Positions 47,378 to 61,300 of a stretch of DNA of 64,000 nt are shown piece after piece. This stretch comes from Bisporella sp. PMI_857 (taxonomy: Eukaryota; Ascomycota; Leotiomycetes; Helotiales; Helotiaceae): contig JAJSPD010000057.1 of the NCBI GenBank assembly GCA_021307315.1, forward strand, positions 186,001 to 250,000. Direction: 5' to 3'. The notes under the pieces are model-generated. The model did no database searches, had not been told where the DNA came from, and saw nothing but the letters and a program-made list of their open reading frames with translations. A program made the translations under genes and the position numbers. Within the stretch, counting starts at the first letter, position 1. Each line of letters begins with the position of its first letter.

Positions 47378-49543
47378 ATGTCGGACGGACCTGATAAGAC
47401 CGACGAGCTCTACCCAATAGCTGTGCTCATCGACGAGCTCAAGGTACGAGGCCAGATAGCTGCCATAAAAACAGTATTAGGATTGTACAGGTACTTATTA
47501 TACTTGTAGCACGATGATGTTCTTCTACGATTGAACGCCATACACCGACTTTCTACCATTGCACTTGCGTTGGGAGCGGAGCGCACGCGAGACGAGTTGA
47601 TTCCATTCTTAGACGGTACTCACGGACCCTCCATTTTCCCAGTCTCAAGTATTGACGATAATCACAGAATCAGTGGAGGATGAAGATGAAGTTCTTACGG
47701 CTCTGAGCGAGGAGCTTGGTAGCTTCGTAGAATATGTTGGTGGGTCAGAATGGGGACATGTTCTTCTATCGCCTCTAGAGAACCTTGCTGCGATTGAAGA
47801 GCCTCTGGTTCGAGAGAAGGTATGTTAGCAAGTTTGTTAGAATAGACACTTGCTGATGTTTCCTAGGCGGTCGAGTCGTTAAATAAGATCTGCGAAGAAC
47901 TCTCCACCCAGCAAGTCGAAGAATATTTTATCCCGCTCACCATCAGACTCTCCAAAGCAGACTGGTTCACATCGAAAATCTCTGCGGCGGGATTATATAA
48001 CGTACCATACAAAAAGGCGTCGCCTCCAATGCAAGAGCAGCTTCGACAACAGTTTGGCCTTCTTGTTCACGATGAAACGCCAATGGTTCGGAGACAGTCT
48101 GCAAACAAATTGCCAGCATTCGTGAAAGAAATGCCCGCTACTATTGTTGTTGAAGAGATGATACCCCTTTTCCAGCACCTTGCCGGTGACGATCAGGACA
48201 GCGTTAGATTGTTGACTGTGGAGATTTTGATAGCAATCGCGGAAGTCGTCCCTAAGGAGCAACAATCAAGTCACGGTGTTTTACTTACTGCGTTGCGTAG
48301 TCTGATTGAGGATAAAAGCTGGAGGGTCAGATATATGGTCGCCGATAGGTTCGAGAAGATCGCGAAAGCTGTTGATGATGAGGTTGTCACACGGGATCTT
48401 GTCCCAGCTTTCGTTAAGTTGCTTAAGGACAGTGAGGCAGAGGTACGAACGGCAATTGCGGGCCAGATCCCGGGTTTCTGCAAGCTCGTCGACCGAACCA
48501 CCCTCCTAAACGACATAATGACAACGGTGGAGGATTTGGTATCTGATTCCTCTCAGCACGTGAGAGCCGCTCTTGGTACTCAAATAAGCGGGCTTGCCCC
48601 CATCCTGGGTAAACAAGAGTAAGTTCAAGGACATATAATTATGCATTTACTAACGAGTGTAGAACTATCGACCACCTTCTCCCTATGTTCCTGCAGATGC
48701 TCAAGGACGAGTTCCCAGATGTTCGCCTTCACATCATCTCCAAGCTAGAGCTAGTCAACAGAGGTATAACTTTAAAGACATCGCAGGCCTTCCATAATGC
48801 TAACGATTTTAGTAATCGGCATTGAACTACTCTCTCAGTCACTCCTTCCAGCTATCGTTCAGCTTGCAGAAGATAAGCAATGGCGAGTTCGTCTAGCCAT
48901 CATCGAATATATCCCACTCCTTGCAAGCCAGCTTGGAGTCAAATTTTTCGATGAGAAACTAGCCGCTCTATGCATGGGTTGGCTCGGCGACACCGTTTTC
49001 TCCATCCGAGAGGCAGCTACACACAATCTCAAAAAGCTCACGGAAGTATTTGGGGTCGAATGGGCGAATGAGGCCATCATCCCCAAAGTCATGGCGATGG
49101 GGACGCATCCTAATTACCTGTACAGAATGACTACCTGTTTCGCAATCACAGTAAGTTTACATCACTTTGCTGGTCAAAGAAACATGCTAAACGTAATTTA
49201 GACGCTTGCCTCCGTGGTCAGTCTTGAGGTCGTTTCGAAATCAATTCTTCCAATGATGGACAAGCTCGTTGTGGATGATATCCCCAACATTCGGTTCAAT
49301 GTCGCAAAGTCATATTCCGAATTGATAAGTGTTTTAAAGCGTCTCCCAGATGAGGGAACTGTCTATTCCCTTGAGCAATCCGGTAGCCAAGCGACACCGT
49401 CACCTCGTGGTATACAGCTTATCGAGGAGAGGATTCTGCCAAACCTAGAGAAGCTGCAAAAGGATGATGATGTCGATGTACGTTTCTTTGCTACTACAGC
49501 GGCTGCCTCGGTTTCTGGCGAGCCGATGGTCACTTCACCATAG
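47378..49543 (+). CDS. TPD3: PP2A scaffold (A) subunit (Tpd3)
   Basis: Scaffold of protein phosphatase 2A that holds the catalytic and B-type regulatory subunits. Seven exons (47378-47443, 47510-47615, 47668-47819, 47867-48618, 48663-48763, 48813-49150, 49202-49543) give 618 residues, slightly longer than the usual 590. It is built of HEAT repeats throughout, with family signatures [64 protein letters not shown] and [14 protein letters not shown]. The start in ATCATGTCG context ([13 protein letters not shown]) is standard. All intron phases agree and donors are GTACGA, GTACTC, GTATGT, GTAAGT, GTATAA and GTAAGT. Confidence 0.97.
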
Positions 49544-49934
49544 ATGAGAGAATGATACCACACTTTACAGGAAAATGCAAGGTCCGGGCCACAAGGAAGC
49601 CTGAAATGGAGATATTTGCTGGATTATTGTTTTTAGATGGCATCATAAATACCAGCAAGTCCCTTTGTCCATCTCTAAATTCAGCATGGAGTAAGTAAAA
49701 ATGAAAATGATGAATCAAACTGGCCTTTGTCTCATATATCTTGTGTCCCTAATCCACCCCCTGGATGTGCACGTGAATTGCTTTTGCGGGATGACGTTCT
49801 GTAACAAACAGACCGCTCACCGAATTTGGTTCTCGATATATTTTCTGCCATGGACAAATTCTGAAAGTCGAAAATTTTGATCAGGCTTCCTCCATAAGTA
49901 GTTGAATTTTAGTTCCCTAGTACTGGCTTTCAGA
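49544..49934. other. Intergenic between Tpd3 and Efm4
   Basis: About 390 bases: 3' flank of Tpd3 and promoter of the methyltransferase gene. Nothing else recognised. Confidence 0.5.
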
Positions 49935-50768
49935 ATGGTATCTAACGAGCCCTCTAATCCAAACCACCTCGAGCCCTCCAAGCTAGGAACCAAAGAATAG
50001 TATGCCTATCTTGCCACGCAATCTACCCCGCTGTTGCTGACAACCCCTCTCTGTAGCTGGGACAACCTCTATACCACCGAAATCACAAACCACTCTCTTG
50101 ATCCCTCAGATGAAGGCACGATCTGGTTCGATGACTCATCGGCCGAAGATAAAGCCTACGGATTTCTGGAACAGAAAATTGCGGAAGAGAACATCCTCCC
50201 AGGGATAACAAAAGAGAACTGCAGCTTCCTAGACCTTGGAACTGGGAATGGGCATTTCTTGTTTAGGTTACGGGCAGGAGACGAAGATGAAGAGGACGGA
50301 GGATGGGGAGGCCGTATGTTAGGCGTTGATTATTCACTGAAGAGCGTCGAGTTCGCGAAGCGGATAGCGGAAGACAAAGGCCTAGGTGGTGGGCAAGAAG
50401 GGCAAGTCGAGTTTCAGCATTGGGATATAATCGCCTCGCCTCCCTCCTCGCTGCTCTCTGGTGCTCAGGAAAACGGCTGGGATGTTATTCTCGACAAAGG
50501 GACATTTGACGCCATCAGCCTGAGCGAGGAGAAAGATGGTCAGGAAAGGAGGATATGTGAAGGGTATAAGGAGAAGATGCTGCCGCTTTTGAAAGAGGGA
50601 GGCTTGTTTTTGGTGACAAGCTGCAATTGGACGGAGGCGGAGTTAGATGGGTGGTTTAAGGGAGAGGGACTAGAGAGGGTAGACAGGATTCAGTATCGGA
50701 GTTTCCAGTTCGGGGGCCAGAAGGGGCAGACTATTAGTAGTGTTTGTTTTAGAAAATGCGGACGATAG
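49935..50768 (+). CDS. EFM4: Protein-lysine methyltransferase Efm4 (METTL10-like)
   Basis: A seven-beta-strand SAM-dependent methyltransferase. The family methylates a lysine of translation elongation factor eEF1A. Exons 49935-49999 and 50057-50768, joined through a 57-base intron (GTATGC...CTGTAG with GCTGAC branch point), give 258 residues. The junction restores LGTKEYWDNLYTTEI, the family's defining N-terminal motif. SAM binding is by LDLGTGNGHFLFRL (about residues 93-106). ILDKGTFDAISLS is the substrate-side motif. VTSCNWTEAEL follows near the C-terminus. The insertion EDEEDGGWGG in the middle is acidic and probably a loop. Confidence 0.93.
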
Positions 50769-51676
50769 CCCCTTTTAATGGTGTTTAAGTTCGTGAGTTC
50801 ACATATCAAAAGCGGTCAGTTGTATATGATGGAATACTATGGCTGGATAGGCGTGAGTAAGTCAGAGAAAATGGTCGCTGGAGTCTAAATGCTGATACTA
50901 CCAGCGTTTGTGGCATGTGGGGCTACCGAGTTAGAACAGCTCATGCTCCCGAACTTCGCGTCCTAGTTACGGATTCGTGTTCTCCGAGATTTGGAAGTCG
51001 AGGATTGTGAAAGGTGCAAAATGTATTATCATATGGTGTATCTTTTCACATAGAGTAGGCAAGCAAGACTAGGAAATACTATAATTTAGTTTTTGGTGAG
51101 CACGTAGCTTACTCCTTAACAACATAAGAAATCGTTTCAAGTGAGGTGAAAATAGAGAGGGCTTCAAGTTTGTTCAGGAGAGCTTACGCTAAATGTCGAC
51201 TTATTGAAGTCATCGATGGTTTCACACAAATTCTTCCGCAGATCAAGAATCTAGATCACTGGTAGCCAGTGCCATCAATCTCTAGTGAAATGGATTTAAA
51301 TACTAAATAACAAGTACTTTCTTTTTCCCTATTATGAATACTCTTTTAACACCACAGAAATTACGTCTCCCTTGATTACTCCCATACACGTATCCCACAT
51401 ACTGCAGATTAAAGAGACAACCCCGTATTCACAAGCCCTGTTCTTATGCGCCATCTAATGCAAACCAATACACATTTCTATACCTCATAGCATCAAGTGA
51501 ATTCCTCATCCTTACGCCTCTTCAGCTGGAGCAGCCTTACTGATCTCTTTCTACGAAGCGGGTCTTCTCGGCTTATAAGTTCACGAGTCTAGGCATAGGT
51601 TCATTGTCTTCGCTTTGGAAGAAACTCCCGGATTGTATTACTGACGCTTCGGGACCTATTCGCTCCGTAATACAGA
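50769..51676. other. Non-coding, nothing recognised
   Basis: About 900 AT-rich bases after Efm4. It holds many stops in all frames and no recognised element. Confidence 0.5.
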
Positions 51677-53459
51677 TCAAGAGCTTATTTGGGAATGCGG
51701 GTTGGGTTCTTGAAGATGCTGAGGAGAAATATGAGGATGGGGTCGCCAATTAGATTGAAGAAGATTTAGTTCAAAAGGAGTACCGCCATCGATGTTCCTT
51801 GACCATAAGAGACGCAGGAGAATGTTTGCTTCGCTAACCATGATATCTCCTCTTCGCAGCCCAGCTCTAATCGTCTCTTTGATATCTTGGATCAAGTTTC
51901 GCCTTACCCTCAACCCACCTCCGCAAAGAATTGCATCCATACTCAGGCTACATCGAGTATGGGTCATTTCATCCGTGTCTACAGATGCATCCTTGGAACA
52001 AGAGCTTTCTCTCAGAGTGCTCTTCCAGCCGCCAGTGGATCTGATTCACTATAAAAATCAGTGAAAGCTATTGCTGACAGTCTCATTTGATACGGGGGAT
52101 CGCCGTCAGGATATCAGCCTAGCACCTATTTTCACCCAAATGCTCTTACCAGGCTAGGCTTAGAGTTTTGTATGGTATTCCACATCCCACCATCTTGAAA
52201 GAGGTTCATATGCCCTGGCTCCTGCTCACTAGAACCTGCATAGCGATTATACAGATCCAGCAAAGCTTGTTTGCTCAGCCAGATGCAGATTCCGCAACTC
52301 ACCAAAATTTTCTTCTCCTCCTACCTTCTCTTAGAGAGAACACTGTCCCGTCTTGAAGACCGACAAATAGACGTCTCCGAGTCAATCTCAGGTGCCTTTC
52401 TGCTTTTAATTTTTGAGCCTCTTGTCTATGGAAAGCCTCACAGGCCGCAGATAGCTGGTCTACATCCATAGACCCTCGAGTCTCTGCCACGGATTGTTGC
52501 TTCAAACATCATTTTTGTTTACACATCCCCCTGTCCTCGGCTAGGCGACCAGCTGATCTCCCAATTGAATTTTTTTTTTATCTTTCTCAAATCTTCATGC
52601 TCAATTTCCAAGTCTGCCATGCTCCTCTCAGAATTCCGATCTAGAGCTGTCTCGCATCTGTACCCTAGCCCCATCATGGATGCTTGCGCCAGTGTCCCAT
52701 TTTCGCCTCTTATTGAAATAGCTTTTAAAATTCATGAGATTCCCCTGGTCTCCCGCATTGGAAGCTCCCTTTAAAGCTTTAGGTTCAGGATCAACTCCCC
52801 AAACTCCGCCGAGATAGGAGGCGCGCGTACGCACTTTCTATTTGAGAACGAGTGTTATTTAATAGATGCAGCAATATTGTTTGCCATTCCTCGCTGTACC
52901 TAAAAGGACCTTGTCTTGGGGTTTTCGCTTATTTTCACGTTGGTATAGTTCCGAGGATTGAAGAAGCGGGTTAGTCTGCTTTTCTAGAAGCCTCAAGTTC
53001 TCAAGAGTAAGTTCTTGTGGAATTGTGGCACTTTAACTTCACCTAACCTACGACATGGTTCAAGGGACGATAGGGCAGATGTGTGTCCATGGTTGGACGT
53101 CAATACTTGCTCAGAATGGTTTTCTGATATTCCCATCTTTCTAAGCTTGGAATGATGAAGTGTAGAACTGTAGGTTCTGTCGGAAAATTGTCGTTGAATT
53201 TGCGTTTCTTGGTATCCATATAAGAACCAATTGCCTGGCGTTCGTCGTAGGCGGAACCCAGGCTTCGGTCCAAAGATGCAACCGGTTTACATTATAGAGG
53301 GTCCACGACAGTGGAAACAGGTCGATCAGGATAGAAGGAAGCGAAGCGATTATCGCTGCCGTCGAAAATGCTCCAAATCTCAGGGACAGTAATTGGGTCA
53401 TCAATTAGTGTATCAATTGAAGACCACGATTGGTCGTCATGAAACGGGACGGGGAACAT
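51677..53459 (-). pseudogene. Decayed multi-exon gene, family not recognised
   Basis: A plausible start at 53459 (MFPVPFHDDQSWSS, then DPITVPEIWSIFDG) runs in one frame with isolated stops. A TAA sits after VSTVVDPL, followed by KPVASLDRSLGSAYDE and KKRKFNDNFPTEP, and a TGA sits after QKTILSKY. A GTTAGG...TTCTAG intron then leads to KQTNPLLQSSELYQREN. Lower down, protein-like pieces recur in changing frames (GENGTLAQASMMGLGYR, MADLEIEHEDLRKI, and near 51.7-51.9 kb RRGDIMVSEANILLRLL). The stops could come from CAA and CGA by C-to-T change. I cannot name the family. The lower boundary is approximate. Confidence 0.4.
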
Positions 53460-54366
53460 GTTCACAGCGTTGTGAGGGGGTGCTCGGGCTAAGTATCTAG
53501 AAGATAAGGAGAGCTGGCCCTAGGTACGAGGCAATTCCATATCTTTCGAGGCTCAAATTCACGAGGGAGAAAGTGCGAAAGAAGGGCATCAGAAAAGAAA
53601 ATGATACTAACATAAAACCTAAGGTCATTAAAGCAGTTGGTGGGCAGTAGTCCTTCGCTAGTTTCAAGAAGGAAGCCCATTGTCTCCAGAAGAGAGTATC
53701 CGCCTGTCTCTATTCGAATTATTGAGTTGTCTGACATTAAAGCCCTGTGATTGTGTCATATCGAAAAGAGCTCCGCGAAAACAAACGGAGTAGATCCACC
53801 TCGGTTAAAATAGGAGGCGTTGGGACACTCTAGAAGTGTTCTTTTACGCACGTCATAGCGTGGCCCATTTTTAGAGTAAAGAATGCCACCAGTAGATTTT
53901 TCAAGAAAATTCGGTCAGGTAATGGAAAATTCTAGGCCGATATCATGTCCAGATCATAATATTCTATGCGTGGTCTTTCCGGCCGCTCCTCTTTGTTGCA
54001 TTTAGCTTTGAACGACAAAGCCAGCTTGAAAATCTGTAGACTGTAAATGTACAAAATCTCGTGGTGCGCTCACGTAAACTATATCTTATGGTATCGCCTC
54101 AGCGTGGCCTTAAAGTTAACATCAGTAGGGTTATGTATAACTGTAACGAATGAAGCACCAAGACCAGGAAATGGAGGAAAGATTACGATTAATCTCTATT
54201 CATAGCATTAATTCGTATGCCTCTATGTGCCTTTAGCGTTCCTGCAAGAACATCTATGTATTTCATACGCATTTTAATCGACCTTCTCCCAAACGCCTGG
54301 ATATCCATGCAGAAACCAACATTAATCATATACTCGTACACCCATGCCATCATTATATCTCTCTCA

Positions 54367-57300
54367 CTAATATTGACCGGTAGGGACAGTTCGGTAGAGA
54401 ACCTGGCTTAATGGGAGATTCCTAGAACTGGGTCCAACATAAACCATTTTCGTATGGTTTGTAATAACCCAATCTTGCTTGACGGGATCCCAATTACTCA
54501 GATCCCGGCGTAAAATGTCTGCCGTAAAAACAACTGATTGTCCCGCATCAATGCTTAGGCGCTGAAAACCTCTCAGTACTAACTTAGGATCGGCCGGTCC
54601 TCCAAGTGAGAGATACAGCTGGGGAACTTCTTCACCGTTGAGTTTTCCGGTGTTCTTGATTGTGGTCTTCACAGTGTAAATTACATCCCAAAGCTATGTC
54701 CCAGCACCAAAGTTAGTCCCCTTTCAAGTGGAATTTAGAAGAACATTGCTCGTTTCATCGTCCATGAAACGCTCAAGAACAAGTGATTTGTACCGAAAAC
54801 CTGACATACCTTGGCATTACCGCCTGGAGCGCCGCCTGCTTGAAGTACCGGCTGAGGTGATCCATCTGTCGCATGCGGAGGAAGAAACTCGTCGGCAGTT
54901 TTGCCGTAGTGTGGATCCTCAGAAGCCTCTTTGGGATCCTCGCCGTTAATATATGGGTAAATGTACTGTGGGACGCGCGGAAAATTCTCCGGAAAAGTGT
55001 ATTCATGAAGTTCCTTTGAAATGTTCCCAAGTGTTGGGGCTGTGGTTGTGTGAGAACTTTCCAGAATATCTTGATTATATCCATCGGAGGGGGTGACAAT
55101 CAAATCCGAGTACTTGAATGTGGTGTAAGAAAGTCCGAAACCGAATTCATAAAGGGGCTTAATTTCTTTTGCATCGAAGGCACGGTAATCAATGAATACA
55201 CCCTCCGTAAAATTATCCTGTGGAGAACCTGTCATAGGTTAGTCAGAATGCTCTTGTGAGGGTTTTGATTTGCACAATTGGGTCAGGTTTTGCTGTACAT
55301 ATTAAAAAGGGGGAATTCCTCGTGGCGTCCAAAACTGACCTTTATTGTTATTGAGCTTATATAGAATGTCAGTTCCATAATCTTCCCGATCCGCGGCCCA
55401 GGTAAAAGGCGTCCGCGCTGCTGGATTGACTCTCCCATAAAGGACATCCGTAATACTATGGCCACTCTCTTGCCCTATCCATCAAATTAGCACCATGACC
55501 AGTTGCAACACTCGCAGAAGCTTAGAATTCGGGAACTGTCTTTTCAGCCGAGATATCATGACGAAGAAGCAACATGAGCCATCTCTTGAGCTTCTAACTC
55601 TCAGAAGGCGAGTAACATGGTTGTGAGGAATTCAACTAACCAGGAAGACCAGCCCACAAGATGGCTGTAACATTGGGATGCCCGTGCCAATCAGAAATAA
55701 TGGTAGGACCAGTAGAATGTATGACCACAATCGTATTGTTACAGTTAGCTGCAACAGTCTTGATGAGATTATCACCACCGTTCCACAAAGTAAGATTATT
55801 CCGATCTCCTTGGTTTCCATCAACATTAATGAAACCTTCCCCAGAGTTCGAGTTTACGAAGACAACTGCAGTGGTGTCGGGACGAGAAACTAATTTTTCG
55901 ATCTGATTCAGGGCATAATTGCTCAGGACACTCTTGTACCCACTGTTATCCTCAAGTGCCTGACGATGAAGAGCAACATCTGGAGTTACAACTACAGCGG
56001 TATACCTGTCAGCTCTCATTTCATGAAATAAACTTAAATAACACTGCTTTCCCACTTTTGTGATGCTTGGAGAATGGGCCTATACCTCAGACTCCAAGCT
56101 ACTGCGCCGGTGGAAAGACTGAACGACTAAGAACAAAACCAGGAGACTTACGATATGGAAAATTGGCGGTTCCAGATCCCCAGCCTGTGCCGAGTGTCCC
56201 ATGGTTACAGCCGCGGTCGGGGCATCCATTCGGTCCATTAGATGCAGGTCCAGCATCTTCTCCAATCACTGTAATGAGTTTTGGTTTCGATAGAGGAAGC
56301 GCGTTTTCGACATTCTTAAGGAGAACAGTTGATCGTGCGGCAAGACGTCGAATCAATGAGCTGTGATTCCCTCGCACATCAACGTGCCAATTGGCTTGCT
56401 GAGTACGCCCTCCACTGGACGCATGAAGAGGTCCGTTGGTTTCCAAGGTCCACGAATTGAAATTGATAGGTTGTTCGCGAAGAGTCAGTCCGACCTTGAA
56501 ATATGCAGCCATAATGCGCATAGCCTTCAGATTCCTAGTTAGTCTGAATGTTCGACAATTTATGAAATATTTAATAAAAAAGCACTTGCCATGTCGTCAA
56601 TCCTCCATTCAGGAATAGTACCATTGACCACCGCCAGAGTCAGGTTGGTGCCCCAATAACTCTCTCCGCTATTGAATATTGTGTCTCCCGGCTATAGATG
56701 TCAGCACCGTTGCAAGTATACGAGAAGACGACTTACCATAGTCATGTCGAGGCCTGCGACTGCAGATGCAACTCCTAGCATAGGAATCTCAGGGTTAGTT
56801 TCCATACTCGGACAAAATTGAAGGATAGAAATCGCCTTTCAGGAGTAATCTCTTCTGAAGACATACTCAATGAGTATACGCATGTCTTGAGGGTAAGTTA
56901 CTCGTAAAGCTATCTCAAGTAGAGGAGCCTGCTCCGGTAATCTGACTAACCTGTATGCTGGGCTTGCCAGTCACTCATAACAAAGCCTTGAAACCCTAGC
57001 TCGTCTTTGAGGAGATTATTGAGAACTTTCGAGTTTTGGCATGCATATGAGTTGTTGACTTGATTGTAAGAACACATTACGGACCCGACACCCGCACGTA
57101 CAGCATCGGCGAATGGCCAGAGATAGAGCTCACTATGAATCTGTTATCAGTGTTGATTCCCAGGCCAGGGTGGGTTTCACTCTAAATACTCGATGGCCGA
57201 GACGCTATCAGTTATCAAAGCCAATCAGGATTGCAGAACCTGGTCTCCAACCTCACCCAAGTAACGAAACTCTGTGTATATTTGTGTGGAAGGTTATCTA

Positions 57301-58363
57301 ACACTTACTGCATTGTAGTATCATCTATATTCGACGAGATGGACTCTTCTATATCAAAGCCACCTTCGCCTTTTTGCCGGAAGTGTTCCTCTATAAACAG
57401 TTAGCCATAACATTTAATGAAATTCTATCAAAGCTTACGCTCGTTCCCAATAAAATGCTTCGCGCATGCTATGACACCTGCATCTTGTATACCCTTGATA
57501 GATTCGGCCATAGCAATTCCCGTCAAATCTGGTACAATTTAGCCAGTAATGAATGTTAGGTTTAATGCTAGACGTACAGGGATCGGGGCTAAAGCCCTCC
57601 CAGTTGCGTCCGCCTTCTGGAGCGCGCCCAAGAGGGCCGGCGACCGGACCAAGTAAAACCGTAACGCCTTTCTGCTTATGCTCCTCCCCCATCGCAAAGC
57701 CTCTCTCGTAAAAAAGGCCACGATCAAAGCTAGCCGCAATCGTTTGGCCAGAGGGAAAGACACTATTGAGGTCTGTACTTCTTACCCCCACAGGTCCATC
57801 TTGCAAGCATAAGGAGCGGAAACCAAGCCTCGGAATTGATCCAGTTTGTCCTACGCACTAATCAACCAATAAGCTTTGTACTCATTGTTTCTGAAAGTAG
57901 GAGCCGGGGGCTTGAGGGCGTGTCTTAAGAGCTGAGACTGCCCGACAAACGAATTGTCTCCGCCCTCAATCGGCTCCTTTGGTCCCTGGCTCTCGTGGGT
58001 CAAAGTGACAATTTAAGGCAGGATTGGCTTACTTGTTCTCCTTCCCAGCTAAAAGCGATTAGTGAATCAGTGTAAGAGAAATATTTCATGCATATGTATG
58101 ATTGATTTGGCTTACCCGACACCAGTCGTCAAGTTGATTTTCTCTAGCAATGTGAGTTGTGATACAAAGTCCTTCGCCTGTGCATAAGCATGCTCCCAAC
58201 CGACAGTATTAGGAGTCATCCATGGAGAAGGATAGAAAGGGGCTGATATTGGGAACGATAAGGTTTGTTGCGGGAGGGATATCATATCATGGACCGCTTT
58301 CCCGCCTGGGACGATTTTGATAAGTGCAAGACCAACTTCCAGTAATGTCCGGGTAAAGTCCAT
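54367..58363 (-). CDS. GH3 beta-glucosidase
   Basis: Hydrolyses terminal beta-D-glucosyl residues of cello-oligosaccharides or glucosides. Thirteen exons: 58116-58363, 58033-58048, 57578-57857, 57439-57528, 57309-57390, 56951-57132, 56737-56774, 56590-56691, 56152-56524, 55641-55991, 55340-55474, 54810-55228 and 54367-54693. They sum to 880 residues with every phase matching. Catalytic nucleophile Asp293 is in [11 protein letters not shown]. Other GH3 marks are [36 protein letters not shown] and [13 protein letters not shown]. The C-terminal domains hold [22 protein letters not shown] and a fibronectin-III-like end ([14 protein letters not shown]). The N-terminus ([12 protein letters not shown]) is only a weak signal peptide, so secretion is likely but unsure. 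Exon 2 is only 16 bases. The intron after exon 8 has a GC donor (GCAAGT). Several introns exceed 150 bases, unlike other genes here. Confidence 0.93.
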
Positions 58364-61300
58364 TTTACGAGAAGTCAATCCTTCCGAATGGCCTATTCAC
58401 TGCCTTTGAAGACCGTTGCTGATAGGGAGTGCTTGGATGTTAGAGTTAGGTTCCAACATTCGTTTTTGGCGATTTCTTCTCTATGGTTGATTCGTATTGA
58501 GTTATACTTCGTTGGGGGATCGTTTATACCTGAGTACGCTGGTGCTACTAGATCTATGCTCATCAAAAGGCCGGTAACCAGTCTCCCGCAGGCGGGCGAT
58601 TGAAGTCACTGTTAATGGGTGATACCCACGGAACACTTAGAGTTTCCTTAAGGGGATTTGACGGTCTTCTTGAACTAATCTCGTAGTATAAGATCCCAAA
58701 TAAAATGTACCATAAATCATATAACAATGAACTCTACGGGTGAAGAAACCGCTATGGCCGTGATTTTACTCGGATTATTCGTTTCGTTGGTTTGTGTCGT
58801 GCTCCCTCAGTCAATAACGTGACTGTATCTGATATTCAGTCAAAAAGTGAACAATGGAAAATGCAATACTTGGAATGAAGCAAGTTGGCGATATAGATGG
58901 AGAAAAGAAGATGGAGATGGAACAGGGACTTACCACAGGGTAGGCACAGAGCTTATTTCCAAGCGGAGAGCGTGACTGCTGCTTTCGGGAAGTCGCGATG
59001 TCAAGAGAGAATAATTGTCGACAGCAGGTTGTATGTCATAGCCTTGTGCAAGGCTGAGAGAGTACCACATCGTTGCCGAAGCAACCGAAAGCACTCTCAG
59101 GGGAACGACAGTTTGGCGTACTTCTTTCTCTATGAAATAATAAATTAATTTAACCTTGGTTGATATGCTTAAGTCCTGTGATGATATATCTTAAATTTTA
59201 GAGTGTATGCTCTCTCGATATACTACGGTTGTCGTTGCACTTTAATGTGATGATATCGCACACGCAAATTATAGGAATTGTACCGTACATATGCAAAGCA
59301 AGGGCAAAAGCCGAAGAAACAAACAGTTTCGCTACCTTGTTGTATGGGCCTCTTATTTGCACTGGGAGATTGATATTCCGGCTCCATTCCTTTGAATAGG
59401 TTCTATTTTCGAATAGGCGGTTAATTGCTGAATCAACGCTCGGGTGAAGGTTTCGGAAAATTCTCATTTCTCAGAGTCATCACTTACAAGGCTACAATGA
59501 AAGCCGGTGGCTAAAACCTAATTCAACACCTTAACTTCCTCAATGCCTCCTATTGGGGAACTAGACCTCACTCGTATCAATGTCAACGCTAGGTTCTCTT
59601 CTCCCGCCTTGGCGCTTGAAGCCATTTAAGCCGGGTGGGGGCGTGGCGTCTTGGAGGTTACCAGCCTCGACAAGTTTCTTGCACGTCAATTATCTAAGGA
59701 GAAGCCCTTCCTGCATGGCCTTACTACCTGCCTTACATGTCGTAGGGAGGCTCTAAAATGCTCGGCTTTTAGAGCCTCATGAGAGACCCGGCACCAGACG
59801 TGATTTTCAGCAAGCAAACGACTTACTAGTGTTAGGAATATTGATAGGTAGGATAAATGCAGCCGATGCTTTCTCGGTATCGAGGATATCATCTCGTCCT
59901 CCTTCCGCGTAGTCTTTTTTTGAGAGTATCTTTTCTTGGGGGGGAGGGGGGCGGTATTTGATTTTAGCTTTTCCAAACATGCATATCGCTTGCTCTCCTG
60001 AGTCAGAGCTGTGACTTATTGTATAACTGCACGATGTGGGAGTACCATAATCTCTCTCGCACTGCTGCACTTCTTATCTCCCAAGTTATCGCAATGTTAC
60101 CTGTACAGTTCCTACCCATGCTCCTACAATGTTCTCGCTACGCCTCGCCAGACCATCTGGTGACATAATACCCAACACATCTTGGAGAATCGATACCACA
60201 GGTTCACGTCAACCAACTCGGCCGCAGTATCTTCGTCCGCTTCAACACACCATGTAGAGATCATCATGTCAACAGCAGGTTGAGCGAGACATATTCTGGC
60301 CTCTCTAATGCCTTAGCAAAAGTCACGAGATTGGACTGGTAAAGCACGACCGTATCTGTAACACGAATGCCCTATAATCTTTATGCAGGGTGTACGCAGA
60401 ACGATATACCGTAGCTTGACTTTAGGGCAAGGAGCCTCATGTATGCTGGATATCTGGATCCAGGTTCTCATTGACATTGTCCAGCAGGGAAAGGCTGGTG
60501 GAAGATGATGATACTGCTGGTCAGCATGCCCTTTAAAATTAGTCTAGTGCACTATCTGTATAGCTACGCTCATTCCCCCATCGAGCGGGATAAGGTTATG
60601 ATAGGAATTACATACAGAAATGCTTTGCTCATGATTCATGCTACGGTAAAGTGGTATGAAATAATGCCAGCCCCGGTTTTTCGAACCAACTCGACTGTTA
60701 GTCTAGGGATAAACTCGAAACACCAGTAACAAAGCATTCTTGAAGGTTGAGAGAGCGAAGGCCGCCGAGTGGCCATCAGCAGATTAGCATGGCAGCAATG
60801 AGGTATAGCAGAGATACAGGAAACCAAATGGCAGCCTGAGCCATACAAGCTCTCTCCCATAAAATATTACATCGATTGAGTGGGACAGCGAAGGCTCGTA
60901 GACGTAGATACGATAGCGTCCCATCAAAATACGTCTTCACAACACTCCAATATTCTTCTTCAGAGCCCTGCGTACAGCAAAGCACCAATGAAAAAAATAA
61001 ATGCCACTCAGACATCCATCGTCACACACCCATCCACCGCGACCGAAGCCAGCAAATGAATGGGACAAGATCATCGCCACTCTCTATACAGCCCACAAGC
61101 CGCCATCTTTTCAGACAGTTCGAGAGTAAAAAGGCCTCACTCTTGTGCGACGAGGATCAGCTCATCAACGTGGTTGAGGTCTATAGCTTTTTTGAGAAGC
61201 TCAGAAGAGGACGTTTACTAAAGAAATGATTCTTAGACTATATAATTGTTAGTAGATGGTTGAAGTATAGGGGGTTGGGAGAACAAACAGTATTGTCGTG

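Noticed and set aside
60776..61229. Overlapping frames on both strands near 61 kb
   Set aside because: No domain, no start or splice support and mutual overlap. Neither is preferred.
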